From Globisporangium splendens (Eukaryota > Oomycota > Peronosporomycetes > Pythiales > Pythiaceae): DNA of 64,000 nt. Location: positions 124,001-188,000 of the forward strand of contig VFIW01000071.1 in NCBI GenBank assembly GCA_006386115.1, given 5' to 3'. The notes under the pieces are model-generated. The model searched no databases and had not been told where the DNA came from. It saw only the letters and a list, made by a program, of their open reading frames with translations. The position numbers and the translations under genes are program-made. Of this stretch, positions 50,012 through 61,299 are shown piece after piece (position 1 is the first letter of the stretch; every line of letters starts with the position of its first letter).

Positions 50012-51903
50012 ATGGCGGCCAATATGCGGCAGCCGCTGCCGCCGTGCTGCCACGCGGTCAACCCCGGGCTCAAGGACACCACCAAGGTACGTACAAGCCA
50101 CCTTTATATGCGCGTATGTATGCCTCACTATGTGTGTCTCATTATTTGTCGCTTGCGCAGGTTCGTTTCAAGACGGAACTATCGAAATACGCGGTGCCTT
50201 CCAAGCAGGAGAGCGTCGCGCGCCTCGCGGATGCGCTCACGGAAGCGCGCGCGACGCTGCGCTTGGATCGTGGCGCGACGTCAGCGGAGAGCAATGCTAG
50301 CCAGTCGGCTGCGTTCTCGCATGTCGAAGACATTCAAACGTACATCAAGAACATCGAGACGTACCTGGCACTCGTGAAAGGCTTCATGACACCATCGCAA
50401 AAAGGATCGGTGGTGACGCCTGTTGGGACGGTTGAGACGGATGGCGGTGCGTCGACGCCGTCGTCCGCGCTGCGCCAGCCTCTGATTGAAGACTACAGCC
50501 CCAAGGACGCTGCGGCGAAGCTCGGAGCCGCGCCGGAGACGACTGACAAAACCCCGGACGATGTCACTGCTCCCAGTGCTAATGCTGGGAACCAGCATGA
50601 TCCTACGAAGACTCTGAGTGCATGCCTGAGCTTCTGCCAGTGGAAGGACGTGCTCTCGAATGCTCTAACGTATGCGCCGAATGCGCGAATCGAATGTGCG
50701 CAGGCGCTGCTGGCGAGCGGTGTGTTCATGATGAACAGTGCGCGGGAAAAAGTGGACGTGCTGCTTGCACGCCGCCTGTCGGAGATCGACGAGCAGGAGC
50801 TGAAGCTCGCGTACCAGCTGCTCCTGCATGCTGCGGGCGTGCTGGACGCGTGTCTCGAGTCCATCGACGTGACGCCGCGCACGGTTGGTGCGAAGACAAC
50901 CGACCTGAGCGCTGAGCCCGAGCCCGACGCAAAGACGGAAGGTAGTGGTGGTGATGATGTGATCCCAGATGACGACATGATGGCGAAGTGGAGAGCTGAG
51001 CAGCAAGCGTCGAGTCATCCCAGCTCTGTTACTACTGCTGCTCCAACGACTACTACGAAAGCGCCGAATCCTAAAAACGACGACCTCGCCCACCTGGATC
51101 GCATCCCCGATTTGGCACGTGGACGATACCCTCAGCTTCTCGCGTGGATCGCACTCGCAGAAGCCCAGGAGCTCGTGATTCTGCGCGGCATCAGTCGCGA
51201 GTTCGTCGATTACTCGCTCATGGCGCGACTCTCGATGGACATCTCGATCCGATACAAAGAGTGCCACGCGTTCGCCACGCAGACGCTCCCGTGTTCCACG
51301 TCTCTTGTAGCGGACAAGCTGCGGCTGTATTCTACGTTCAAAGAAGTCTACTACAGCGCGATTTCGTGCTACTTCCAGGGTGCAGCGTCCATGGAGAAGG
51401 ATACCGCAGCCTCGTGCGCACAGGCGATCGCGAATTTCAAGAAAGCAAAGACGATGTTGCTTATCACCATAACGCGGAAGCAGAATTACGAAGCCAAAAT
51501 GCAAAAGGACGAAAGCAAGGAGCGACTAGAGACCTTCAAGTCGATTTTCATCCGATCGGAGCAGATCGTGGACCGGGACTTGGACATCATGACGCATCGG
51601 AACGACAGCGTGTACTACGAGCGGGTACGTTTTTGGTTGTGTTTGGACGATCTTGAGGGCCACTGTTAACAAACCAGATATATGCCTATGTGTACCTGTT
51701 AGGTTCCTCAACCTGAGCCGCCGTGTGAGCCTCTGAGTCTCGTTCGCGCTGTCACGTTCCCTGCCGTCGACATCAACGGTATGTGGCACGATCCCGAAAT
51801 TGCTGCGTGTCTGCAACCTCCGTCGGCAGCCAACCAGACAGCTCCTCCCCCACACAAAGACCCGCCACGGTCGAGCTGCTGCGAGAGTTGCATCATCTCG
51901 TGA
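50012..51903 (+). CDS. BROX-like: BROX-like BRO1-domain protein with C-terminal CaaX box
   Basis: Three exons, 50012-50086, 50161-51624 and 51703-51903, with introns of 74 and 78 bp, both phase 0; 579 aa. The BRO1 domain is recognisable from ARIECAQALLASGVFMMNSA, LAYQLLLHAAGVLDACLESI and WIALAEAQELVILRGISREF (human BROX: QCQAEAQEVTIARAIEL) to the helical hairpin YYSAISCYFQGAASMEKDTA and FKKAKTML. Exon 3 supplies a Pro-rich end (PQPEPPCEPLSLVRAVTFP) and the last four residues CIIS, a CaaX prenylation motif, as human BROX ends in CYIS. BRO1 domains bind ESCRT-III CHMP4/Snf7; BROX acts at the nuclear envelope and endosomes, anchored by farnesylation. It is longer than human BROX (411 aa) because of disordered inserts between the BRO1 helices. 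Just upstream is the CRN pseudogene promoter. Confidence 0.88.
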
Positions 51904-52455
51904 GTCAAGTTCGTCGCCTGCTTTATTCGAAGTGGATATGTTTCTATTGTGTGGCTGGTATGTTCTATCCAGTGACTTCGGACATGGGGGACATGCACCT
52001 CATTGTATCGTGTTGGCTAGGTATGTTCGCACAGCAGCAGGTTCCAATGCAAAGAAGGACGATAAGCTACATTACGTGTTCTCCATATGCACCTATGCAC
52101 TACGCGGCGGGTCTATGGCGATGAGTATTGACAAGCAAACTCGCCAAATTCACTTCAGGCACCTGCGAGTCGCAGAGCTTGGCATAGATGTATCCATATT
52201 AAATCAAACAATCCAATATCTCTTAGAAATGATTTCTTTCATCTTCCACCCTTTATTAAGGATTCCACTCTTCAGTTGATATGCCAATCAACCCTCAAGC
52301 GGATCCGCTCCACCCCTCTCCCACACTTTGCCATTCCTCCATAGTGGATCGCAGTGGACGCTCTCATTTGAAATCCACTCCCAACAAAACAAAAAGCGCG
52401 CGGAATAGTGGCGCCAGCACTTCAGTCCAACATAACGAGATTTGGGCAACCTGTG
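51904..52455. other. Intergenic region, no gene seen
   Basis: 552 bp between the BROX-like and kinesin genes; presumed kinesin promoter. No repeat or RNA gene was recognised. Confidence 0.5.
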
Positions 52456-55400
52456 ATGGACGCGATGGGGGACGCGAGTGACTCCTGGACGCCGTCGTCT
52501 TCGTCGTCCACAGGCGAGGCGGAGGACATCGCCGTGTGCATCCGCGTGCGGCCGCTGAGCGAGCGTGAGGTGCGGAACCGCGACGTGAACGTGCTGCGCG
52601 CCATCACCGCGATGAACATCATCTCGATCACGGACGCGAACGGCGCGCCGCTGGGCGGCAAGCACAACGTGTTCCAGTACGACCACATCTACGACCAGCA
52701 GAGCTCGACGCAGCACATGTATGACCAGGTGGCGAAGCGCATCGTGCGCTCGACGCTCGACGGCATCAACGGCACGATCTTCGCGTACGGCCAGACGTCG
52801 TCGGGCAAGACGTACACGATGCAGGGCGGCCAGCCGTTCGAACCAGAGCAGTCGCCGAACTCGCCGGGCATCCTGCAGCTCGCGGTCGAAGACATCTTCA
52901 ACTACATTGAGAACTGCGACGACCGCGACTTCCTGTTGCGCGTGTCGTTCGTCGAGATCTACAACGAAGTCGTCAAGGACCTGCTCAATCCGAGCGAGAA
53001 AGGCAACAACCTGAAACTGCGTGAAGATCCGCGCAAGGGCGTGTATGTGGAATGCAAGGAAGAGATCATCACCAACTACGAGAACATCCTGCAGCTGCTC
53101 GAACAGGGGAACCTGCGCCGCACCGTTGGCCAAACGGCGATGAACGAGCGCAGTTCGCGCTCGCACAGCATCTTCCGCATTGTGATTGAGAGCAAGCAGA
53201 AGTCGATGTCGCGTCGCCAATCCGAGGACGACGTGAACGGTGCTGTGCTCGTCGCGTGCCTCAGCCTCGTGGATCTCGCGGGGTCCGAGAGCGTGCGCAA
53301 CACGGCGGCGGAAGGGATCCGACAGCGGGAGGCAGGCAACATCAACAAGTCGCTACTGACGCTATCTCGCGTCATCAATTCGCTCGCGAGCTCCTCGTCC
53401 GGTGGCCAGAACGCGCCTTTCCGAGACAGCAAACTGACGCGACTGCTGCAAAACTCGCTCGATGGGAACACGCGCACGCTGATCATCTGCTGCGTCACAC
53501 CATCGGATCGGTATCTGGACGAGACGAAGAGCACGTTGCAGTTCGCAGCGCGTGCGAAAACCATTCAGACGTCGGCTTCAGTGAACGAGGTGCTGGACGA
53601 CCAAGCGCAGCTCAAGCGACTCAAGCGCGAGGTGCATGAGTTGAAGAAGCTCGTCAACAATGAAGCCTACAATGCGCTAAAAGCAGAAAATGAGGCGCTC
53701 ATGCATGAGAAAAGCCTCCATAAAGAAGAGTATGCGCGCTTGATGGGACTGATCCTGACGAGTGGCACGACACGCACGGGACCGTCGAGCGACAGCAAAG
53801 TGAACCAACGCACGAAGCGGTCGCGAGAGACGTGGTGTCCGGGCGATTTCCCCGTCAGTGTGACATCGTTGCGCAATAGTGGAGAGCACTGCGCGTCGGT
53901 GTTTGCTTCTCCCAACCCACAGCCGCGAAAACGTCAAGATACTGACAGCGGATCGAAGGAAAACATTATGCCACAGAACCTTCTGAGCGCGCTTGAAGAC
54001 GAAATGGATGACGATGACGACGACGACGATGGAAACGAAGGGAACAACGAATCTCATCGGCTGCAGTTGCTTAGCTCCACATTGCTTCAAGTGTTCGAGT
54101 TGGCGTTGCAGGAATACCGTGGCGAGAACGACGAGGTCCACGATCGACTCAACGCGGCGATGGAGCAGATGCAGAATCTGGTCCCTGGCGAAGAAGATTT
54201 CGAGCGGCTCTCGGAACTGCTGCAGGAGTTGAAATATGTGGTCGAACTCGGTGGGGAATCGGAAAAGCTTCGAGGAGCGAACGAGTTGCTGAATATGGAA
54301 AACGAGGAGCTCCGTCACAGGTCGAGCTTGGTGGCGAATCCGTCCAACCTATCGGAGCACAGCAATGAAGACGTGGACATGTTGAGAGCTGAGCTAGCTG
54401 AAGCACAAAAATGCCTCGAACGAGAGCGTAAACTCGTCGCTGAGATTTCGAAGGAGAAAGAAGCTCTGGAGAAGCTGATTGCTGAGAACTCGGAGGAATA
54501 TGTGCAGCAAATTGAATCATTGCGAATCGAGATCGATGAAAAGCAAGTAATGTTCGACGCTGAACTCCAGGACCTTCAGAGTGCACTCGTAAAGAAAACA
54601 GAGCAGGTTGAGCAGCTGCATTCCGAAAATGATGCAAGTGATATTCTGGCGACGACCACGCAAAAGATGGAAGCTCTTCAGCAGCAGTACGAATTGGCTC
54701 AACAAGAGATCGCGAAGCTAAAGGAAGCAGAGCACAAAATGCTAAAGGTTCACGAAAACGTGCTGCTGGAGTTGGAAACAAGCTCGAAGAGTACAATCGA
54801 CGAGCTTTCGCAGCAGCTGGAGAGTGCCTTTGTGGAAGTTGAAGAGCAAAAGCTTCTTCGGAGTGAAGAGGTGTCGAGACTTGAGAAACAGCTTCAAGCT
54901 CAAGCTGTGGAGTTTGAAGAAAAGCTGACTGCTTGGAAGGATCGAGAGACCGATAGCTCAGAAAAGGCATCACTGGATGATGATGGAGAGAAAGAGGCTC
55001 TTCGCGAAGAGAGAAATGCGCTGGAAGGTATGCTTCAGGAAATGGAAGAAGCTCGCACCGGGCTTCAATCGAGAGTGGACCAGCTTGAGAGCGAATTGAG
55101 CTCTATCAAAGCAAGCAGGGACCAAGAAGCTGGACCAGAGCTGGCTGAGACTCAACGAGAGCTGACCGAGTCGTTGAAGGCTGAGAATGAGCACCTTCTC
55201 TCTGAGCGGGCTAACTTGACCGATGCCATGATGGCGCTCGAAGAGCAGTTGCAACAGACAGCGAAATACCATTCTGATCTCGACGCGCAGGTGAAGCATT
55301 TGATTGAGGAGAAGAGCGCACTGGTTGAAAAGGTTACAACGCTGGAGGCTGAATTGGAAAAGCTTGGTAATCGAACGGATTCAGAGATGGAATCGCCCGT

Positions 55401-58400
55401 CCAGGCGCCAAGTCTGCAGCAAATGAGCCCTGAAATCAGCGAGGGCGATGGCAAACTTGCTGTCGAATTGCAGAATCTGCTGCAAGACATGACGAAGCTG
55501 CAGTTTGAGCTTGAACATGTGACGACGGAAAAGCGTGAGTTCGCAAACACGACCGAGCAGCTTAAGCAAGAGTTGGAAACTGTAAAAGCAGACGGTGTTG
55601 AGAAGCAGGCAACCTTTGACAAGGAGAAGCAAGCATACGAGGAGGAACTGGAACGTTTGCGTACCGATTTGCAGTATGCCGCAAATGAAAAACAGGCTAG
55701 TGATATTAACATCCAGGATCTGAATGAGGAGAGAGCGCTGTTAGCTGAATCGATCCAGGCTGTGAAGCATGAAATGGACCAGCTCCTGCTGAAGACGAGT
55801 AAGAAAGCGGAGCGACTTGAGATCGAAGTGATGGACTTGCGCGCAGCGAAGAAGAAGCTTGAAGGAGAGGTGAGTGCGCTTACGCTGAGCTTGCAAGCTG
55901 CGCAGGAGGAAAAAGCGACGCTGGTGCAGAAGAAGCAAGAGTACGACGAAGACAAAGAATCGTTGCTTGCGACCATTACATCGCTCGAAACGCTGGAGTC
56001 GAAGCTTCAAGAGTTGCTGAGTGAAAAGGAGAATCACGCCAACCAAGTTACCACCTTGGAGAGTAAGTTGGTCTTTGTATCTGCTGAAAACATTCACCTG
56101 CAAGAAAAGATTCAAGTGTTGAGCAATGAGAAGCTGATGTGGCTCCAAAAGAGTGCGTCGAGTGAGGATCTTCAACAAGAAATCACTGCAACAAAAGAGG
56201 AGCAATCGCGTCTCGCATTACTGGTTGAAGAATTGGAGACACGACTGATCCATAAAAGTCACGACAGCGACCACAACCAAAGTCAAGTGGCTAAGCTAGT
56301 CGCGGAAATCGCTGAGTACGAGACCACAGTTGCAGAGCAGGCGACAGCAATCGAGCAATTAAGTACCGAGCTTCTTGAAAATGACGAGGAGCGGAACGTC
56401 CTGCAAGCCAGGATCGATGAACTCACGCTTGCTGAAGATCGGGTTGCTGAACAAGATGAAGTGATTGTGCAGCTGAAGACGCTGAATGAAGAGTATGCTT
56501 CAAAGGTATTTGTATTAGAAGAAGCGAAATCAGAAATGGAGATAGCGCTCGAGCAGTTGAACGGCATGCAGCCGAAGCTGGATGGAGAAAGTGGAAACTC
56601 AGCTCAGTTTGAGGAGTTGCGCGCAAAAATCACAGCCCTGGAGGAAGAGAAGAAGAAGCTCGCTTCGGAGTTGGACCGGTCCTCGAGCGAGCGAAGCGAC
56701 TTGATCGAAGAACTCAGTGCGCTCGAGTCCCAGTTGATGGAGGAATCTCAAGAGAAGCTGAGGCTCACAGCAGCGTCGGAGGAGCTAGAAAAGAAACTTC
56801 GCGAGATGAAATCGAAGCAAAAGTCCACAAGCGACGGTGGTGATGCCAATGAGGATGTGGACTCGCTCCAGCAACGTCTTGAAATTGAAGCCGAACTCCG
56901 CGCAACCTTGGAACTGGACGTAAAATCATACGAAGACACGCTCGCTGTACTGCGCAGTGAGCTCAAGGACAGCTCAGACACGATCTCAGATCTGTTAGAG
57001 AAGTTGAAGACCATGGAATTTGAAGTTGAGAGTATCAAGCAAGCAAAAGAGAGAGCTGAAAAAGATACTGAAGTTGCACAGGAGTTGATGCAGCGAGCTA
57101 AGGAAGAGCAAGAAGAACTTCGCTTCCAGAACCAACAGCGTGTGCTTTCATCTGAAGGTAAAGATTTGGCTCTCCACGACACTATTGAGGCGCTCAAGCA
57201 GGAGCTGAAGGATGCTAAGCAAGAGCTCGAAAGCAAACAGAAAGAGTTGGATGGGCAGATCCACCAGCGACTTCAATCGTCGGAAGCAAACGATACGGCG
57301 CTGCAAATGACCATTTCGGATCTTGAACGCGAGTTGATTGATACGAGGAAGCTGCTCGCCGTGCAGGAAGATGAGTGGAAGATGAAGCTGCTGGATGCCG
57401 AGAAGCAAGTCGGTCAAATGAACGACGAACTGGATCAAAAGAGAGACGAACTTGCGCGATTGGAAGAGGTGGGTGCGAGTGCGCAAAGTGAGCTCTGCAA
57501 ACTGTCAGAAGAGCTGGCTCATGCGCAGCAGACATACACGGAGTTGCTTCAATCGAAGGAGGAAGTCGAGAAGCAACTGAATGAGAACGACTCCAAGTGG
57601 AGAGCAAAGGAAGAAGAGCTGAGTCAGAAGATATCGAATGAGTTGCTGAGTTTGAAGCGCGCATACACCGAAATCGCTCAACAGAAAGAAGAGTTGGAGC
57701 ACCAGCTCATTGAGATCGATGCGCAGTGGCGTGCCAAGGAGCAAGCGCTCGGCCAGAAAGCGTCGGCTGAGATGGACAGTTTGCGCGAGCAGTACCAGGA
57801 AGCTCAGGAAGAATTGGATTCGTATCAGAAGTACGCGGATGACGAAATCCACAAACTGCGCTCATCCATCGCGGCGACCGAAGTGGAAATAGAGGAAACG
57901 AATCGTGCCTCCCAGGCAAAACAAGAGGAGCTCAACGATCGCATCAAGGAGCAGGAAGAATGGATGGTCCGCCTCAAGACGAAGCACGAAGAACTGGAGA
58001 CCGAGAACGTCGAGTTGTACGCAGAACGGAAGGCGCTGACCGAGAAGCTTGAGAAAATGGAATCTTCCCACGATGTCGTGACGGATCAACTTCAGAGTGA
58101 GCTGCGTGACATGTCGATCAAGTGCGAGCAGGTAGAAGCGAGGTTCACGGAAGCCACAGAGAATGCGAAGGAGCTCAAGCTGGCAATGGAGAAGCTCGAA
58201 GGCGAAGCATACCAGCATCGCAACGATCTCGAAGATATGTCGGAATCGCTCAAGTCTGTCCAGATGGAGGCGATGCACTACCAGAAACAGCTCGTCAGCG
58301 CTCAAACGGGTAAAGACGAGCTCGAAAAGATCGTGGAGACGCAAAAGAAGCGCATTGACAAGCTTGAGAAGGTGAAGATGACCACCGAAACCCTCGATCT

Positions 58401-59130
58401 CTTCCGCAAACTGAAGAAAGACCGCGAGGAACTGCAGATCAAGGTGCAAGAGCTGCAGAACGAGCTCGCGGCTATGGAGAGATCAAAAATCCGATCCAAA
58501 GAAGCTTTCGAGCAGCAGCATACGCGATTGATTCAGCAGAAGGACGAAGAGCTCGAGATGTTCAAGCAACAGGTCGAAGATCTGGAAGAAACCGTCAAAG
58601 CAGAGAAGGAGAGATCAGCACAGATCAAAGCGGAATGGAAGTCTTCTGTGCGGGACGTGATTGAGAAATCGCAGCAGGAAATCAGCGATATGCAAGATCT
58701 GCTGCGGGAGAAAGCTGACCAAGTGGAGTCTCTCGAGCAGCGTGTGGAGACTCTCGAGAAGGAAAATGTCGACATCATGGAGCAGAAAAGTGGGAAAGTG
58801 ACGTATCTGGAGCAGGAAAACCTGGAGCTCCTGGTAGAGAACCGAAAACTGAAGAAGCGGCTGGAGAGTCAACCTCTTGGTCGTGCTGCCTCCTCAGTTC
58901 TCGCTGATCTTCCTGTCTACGACGAGTCTGCTACCGCAAAGACCTCGACCGACTTGGCAGCTTCAACTTCGGCCGTTCACCAAGACACTTCGTTGAAAAC
59001 AAGCAGTCTGACCGAAGGGAAGAGCGCGGAAGCAGGAACTCGTGCCGGCGGATTCCTGATCTCCTCGAAAGAATCGTCTGCTGCGATAACGGAAGAAGAA
59101 GAAGCGCGACCAGCATGCGCGCAGCAATAG
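52456..59130 (+). CDS. Kinesin-7 (CENP-E class) with giant coiled coil
   Basis: 2224 aa from the ATG at 52456, single exon. The N-terminal motor (about 20-370) has IAVCIRVRPL, the P-loop GQTSSGKT (112-119), switch I NERSSRSHSIF (about 230), switch II LVDLAGSE (about 271), and YLDETKSTLQFAARAKTIQT leading to the neck. N-terminal motor position, the LVDLAGSE context and a very long tail place it in kinesin-7 (CENP-E). After a disordered acidic spacer (DEMDDDDDDDDG near 515-530) there are about 1,600 residues of almost continuous heptad coiled coil rich in Glu/Lys/Leu. A short Ser/Thr-rich tail without a CaaX box ends the protein. CENP-E family motors carry chromosomes to the spindle equator. 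The uninterrupted 6.7-kb reading frame makes this the largest gene here. Confidence 0.93.
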   Translation: MDAMGDASDSWTPSSSSSTGEAEDIAVCIRVRPLSEREVRNRDVNVLRAITAMNIISITDANGAPLGGKHNVFQYDHIYDQQSSTQHMYDQVAKRIVRSTLDGINGTIFAYGQTSSGKTYTMQGGQPFEPEQSPNSPGILQLAVEDIFNYIENCDDRDFLLRVSFVEIYNEVVKDLLNPSEKGNNLKLREDPRKGVYVECKEEIITNYENILQLLEQGNLRRTVGQTAMNERSSRSHSIFRIVIESKQKSMSRRQSEDDVNGAVLVACLSLVDLAGSESVRNTAAEGIRQREAGNINKSLLTLSRVINSLASSSSGGQNAPFRDSKLTRLLQNSLDGNTRTLIICCVTPSDRYLDETKSTLQFAARAKTIQTSASVNEVLDDQAQLKRLKREVHELKKLVNNEAYNALKAENEALMHEKSLHKEEYARLMGLILTSGTTRTGPSSDSKVNQRTKRSRETWCPGDFPVSVTSLRNSGEHCASVFASPNPQPRKRQDTDSGSKENIMPQNLLSALEDEMDDDDDDDDGNEGNNESHRLQLLSSTLLQVFELALQEYRGENDEVHDRLNAAMEQMQNLVPGEEDFERLSELLQELKYVVELGGESEKLRGANELLNMENEELRHRSSLVANPSNLSEHSNEDVDMLRAELAEAQKCLERERKLVAEISKEKEALEKLIAENSEEYVQQIESLRIEIDEKQVMFDAELQDLQSALVKKTEQVEQLHSENDASDILATTTQKMEALQQQYELAQQEIAKLKEAEHKMLKVHENVLLELETSSKSTIDELSQQLESAFVEVEEQKLLRSEEVSRLEKQLQAQAVEFEEKLTAWKDRETDSSEKASLDDDGEKEALREERNALEGMLQEMEEARTGLQSRVDQLESELSSIKASRDQEAGPELAETQRELTESLKAENEHLLSERANLTDAMMALEEQLQQTAKYHSDLDAQVKHLIEEKSALVEKVTTLEAELEKLGNRTDSEMESPVQAPSLQQMSPEISEGDGKLAVELQNLLQDMTKLQFELEHVTTEKREFANTTEQLKQELETVKADGVEKQATFDKEKQAYEEELERLRTDLQYAANEKQASDINIQDLNEERALLAESIQAVKHEMDQLLLKTSKKAERLEIEVMDLRAAKKKLEGEVSALTLSLQAAQEEKATLVQKKQEYDEDKESLLATITSLETLESKLQELLSEKENHANQVTTLESKLVFVSAENIHLQEKIQVLSNEKLMWLQKSASSEDLQQEITATKEEQSRLALLVEELETRLIHKSHDSDHNQSQVAKLVAEIAEYETTVAEQATAIEQLSTELLENDEERNVLQARIDELTLAEDRVAEQDEVIVQLKTLNEEYASKVFVLEEAKSEMEIALEQLNGMQPKLDGESGNSAQFEELRAKITALEEEKKKLASELDRSSSERSDLIEELSALESQLMEESQEKLRLTAASEELEKKLREMKSKQKSTSDGGDANEDVDSLQQRLEIEAELRATLELDVKSYEDTLAVLRSELKDSSDTISDLLEKLKTMEFEVESIKQAKERAEKDTEVAQELMQRAKEEQEELRFQNQQRVLSSEGKDLALHDTIEALKQELKDAKQELESKQKELDGQIHQRLQSSEANDTALQMTISDLERELIDTRKLLAVQEDEWKMKLLDAEKQVGQMNDELDQKRDELARLEEVGASAQSELCKLSEELAHAQQTYTELLQSKEEVEKQLNENDSKWRAKEEELSQKISNELLSLKRAYTEIAQQKEELEHQLIEIDAQWRAKEQALGQKASAEMDSLREQYQEAQEELDSYQKYADDEIHKLRSSIAATEVEIEETNRASQAKQEELNDRIKEQEEWMVRLKTKHEELETENVELYAERKALTEKLEKMESSHDVVTDQLQSELRDMSIKCEQVEARFTEATENAKELKLAMEKLEGEAYQHRNDLEDMSESLKSVQMEAMHYQKQLVSAQTGKDELEKIVETQKKRIDKLEKVKMTTETLDLFRKLKKDREELQIKVQELQNELAAMERSKIRSKEAFEQQHTRLIQQKDEELEMFKQQVEDLEETVKAEKERSAQIKAEWKSSVRDVIEKSQQEISDMQDLLREKADQVESLEQRVETLEKENVDIMEQKSGKVTYLEQENLELLVENRKLKKRLESQPLGRAASSVLADLPVYDESATAKTSTDLAASTSAVHQDTSLKTSSLTEGKSAEAGTRAGGFLISSKESSAAITEEEEARPACAQQ

Positions 59131-59445
59131 AGGCGCACTTCTATTTTATGTTCAGACTGAGCTCTCAAGTTGCTCATTTTGTAGTAATTAACAAACTGAA
59201 TTTCACAGTCTAAATGGCAAAGCATCTCACTTTTGAATCCGAAGCAATGACAATTATATCAAAAGGAAACAGTGGTGAGGGACAATGGACAAAGTGTGGA
59301 ACTCAAATGCATCTATTTTATTTAGTACGAGAATACGAAGGAAGAACACACGAGCGAGTGCAGCCATCTGGGCACATAGCTCCTCAGCAGATTGCTGCAA
59401 GACACTGCCAGCATCGCCGTGCTACTGCGAAGACAGTATGTTGAG
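59131..59445. other. Convergent intergenic region
   Basis: 315 bp between the kinesin and MAK16 stop codons. AT-rich, no feature. Confidence 0.5.
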
Positions 59446-60604
59446 TTACCAACTGGTGTCTCCATTGGCAGTCTCCATTTCGCGCTCTTCTTCGTACTCG
59501 ATTTCCACATATGGACCAGAGCCTGTAACCATTCAAGCAGAGCAAAACACACACAAAGGTTAGTACCACAGCTTCGTGCAACAACCAAACAGAAAAGACA
59601 CCGACGTACGCTTCTTCTGCTTCTTGGCCTTGGCGGCCGCGGAAGACGAGCCCGAGGACTTTCGCTTCTTGCTGGACGCAGGCGCTTCGTCTTCGCTGGA
59701 GTCGGCGTCGTCGTCGTCCTGCTCGCTGTCCTCTTGGTCCTCTTCGTCGCTGTAGTCGTCGCCGAGGTCTTCGAGGTCGCTCTCGTCCTCGTCGAAGTCT
59801 TCGACGTACTCGACCTGCCCGTCGTCTTCGTCCTCGGACTCTTCCTCGGGCTCCTCTTCGTCCTCGTACTCCTCCTGCTCGCTTTCCTCTTCGAACTCCT
59901 GACGCTCGCCCTTCTTGTCGAGCACCTTGGTGAACTCGCGCTCGGGGAAATTATAAATATCACCATACGTGCCCTTCTGCAGACGCTCGAGGAGCTCCTT
60001 CTCGATCGAGTTGTCGAGCTTCGCAGCAGACTCGGCCTTCTTCTCACGGCGTTTCTCTCGTCGCTCGATCTTCTTGTTGATCACCACGAGCTTGGGCTTG
60101 GTCTTCATGCGCAGCTTGCGCATGCGCATCAGATACTGGTGGATCTTTGTGAGACGCTGTTTGTTCTTGTGGATCATCTTCTTGGGCCAGAACTGCAGCT
60201 GCTCGTCGATCTGCGTGAGTGACTTGGTGTAGTTCTTCGACAGCTTCACGCGCTCCCATAACCGGTTCGGTGTGTGCGCGCGCTCGATCGTCTTCATGTA
60301 CAGGTAGCACACGCCGTCGTGCTCGCGCACGGTCGCGTACCGACTGTTGGCCAGCGGACACGCATTGCGGTTGCACAGACCCGAGACGTTGTACTCGTTG
60401 CGGCAGAACATCGCGCCCGTGCCAGGCAACCTATATACACACACATACACAGTCATAAGCGCATACACAGATGTCATTAGTGCCAATGTCGTCCTCATGA
60501 GCGGAAGCATCATTATAAAAAGCAAAGCGGCGCAACACGTACTTGCTCTTGAAGGAGCAGAATTGCTTGGAGATGACGCCCCAGATCACTTCGTCGTGCT
60601 GCAT
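59446..60604 (-). CDS. MAK16: Ribosome biogenesis protein MAK16
   Basis: Three exons, 60604-60543, 60430-59610 and 59522-59446, with introns of 112 and 87 bp; 319 aa (yeast 306, human 300). Exon 1 encodes [20 protein letters not shown], matching yeast MAK16 [20 protein letters not shown]. Exon 2 continues [60 protein letters not shown], then [18 protein letters not shown], a basic helical stretch and a long acidic tail ([19 protein letters not shown]), ending in a nuclear-localisation-like KKRKSSG and KAKKQKKR. Exon 3 adds the terminal [12 protein letters not shown] found in orthologues. MAK16 assembles with RPF1, NSA1 and RRP1 on pre-60S particles in the nucleolus. The Cys in [18 protein letters not shown] are the conserved zinc-like set. 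Confidence 0.96.
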
Positions 60605-61299
60605 GGTGGATCAAAGACACAGGCAGTTTGCTAAGCAGAGAGAGTCCGACGGTGCTGCAGGCAGGAGGCTCCGAAGCGCTGCTCTTCCGTGCAATGCTGC
60701 GGCAATGTGCTTCGCCACTGCAACACCAGGCGCACGAGGACTTTGCAACCAATCAGTCCCAAAGGTCCAGGGGTCTCCCTGATTGGCGTATATTGTATTT
60801 ACAAATCCAATGAGGTGCATAGTAACTTTATTTTAGCCAATAAGCGGAGAGTAAACGAAAAGGTGAACGATTGAACCTTCAGAATGGCCGAGTGTCCAAT
60901 GTCAAAAAAAGGTTGAGCCTTCGAACGTTCCATTGCATTCACGGAGCCTGAATGCAATTGAATGCCACACATTTTCACTGGCGATTGGTTCCCGAGTCTG
61001 CTAGTGAGTTTCGCTTGAGTGTGACCTGCAAGGTACTGTCAGGCGATCAGCTGTCCCGGCAACGAAAAAGATGCATTCAGGACACTATTTTGCGCTTTTG
61101 TTTTGTTGGAATTTTGTCGACATTAAAAGGCACTTGTTTGATACGCTGCTCTGCTGCGATCGTCGGAGCTCCTCCGTTTGCAGCTTTGTACCAGGCCGTG
61201 CCCTGTTACTGGCCCTCTCTCTTGCGCTTTTTATCTCATCATGCGTCCACATACAAATAAAACGGGTGGGCGAGGTCACTCGTGGGAGTCGCTATCTCT
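60605..61299. other. Intergenic region, no gene seen
   Basis: 695 bp upstream of MAK16 and 3' of the glutathione peroxidase gene (both on the reverse strand). The part near 60605 is presumed MAK16 promoter. No RNA gene was recognised. Confidence 0.5.

Noticed and set aside
51770..51790. Possible splice donor GTATGT inside the last BROX exon
   Set aside because: Reading straight through gives an open frame ending in a CaaX box as in BROX; no suitable acceptor and continuation were found downstream.
55152..55976. Long reverse-strand frame rich in Ser and Cys, opposite the kinesin tail
   Set aside because: It is the complementary-frame shadow of a Glu/Lys/Leu heptad coiled coil; composition mirrors that codon bias and no domain is present.
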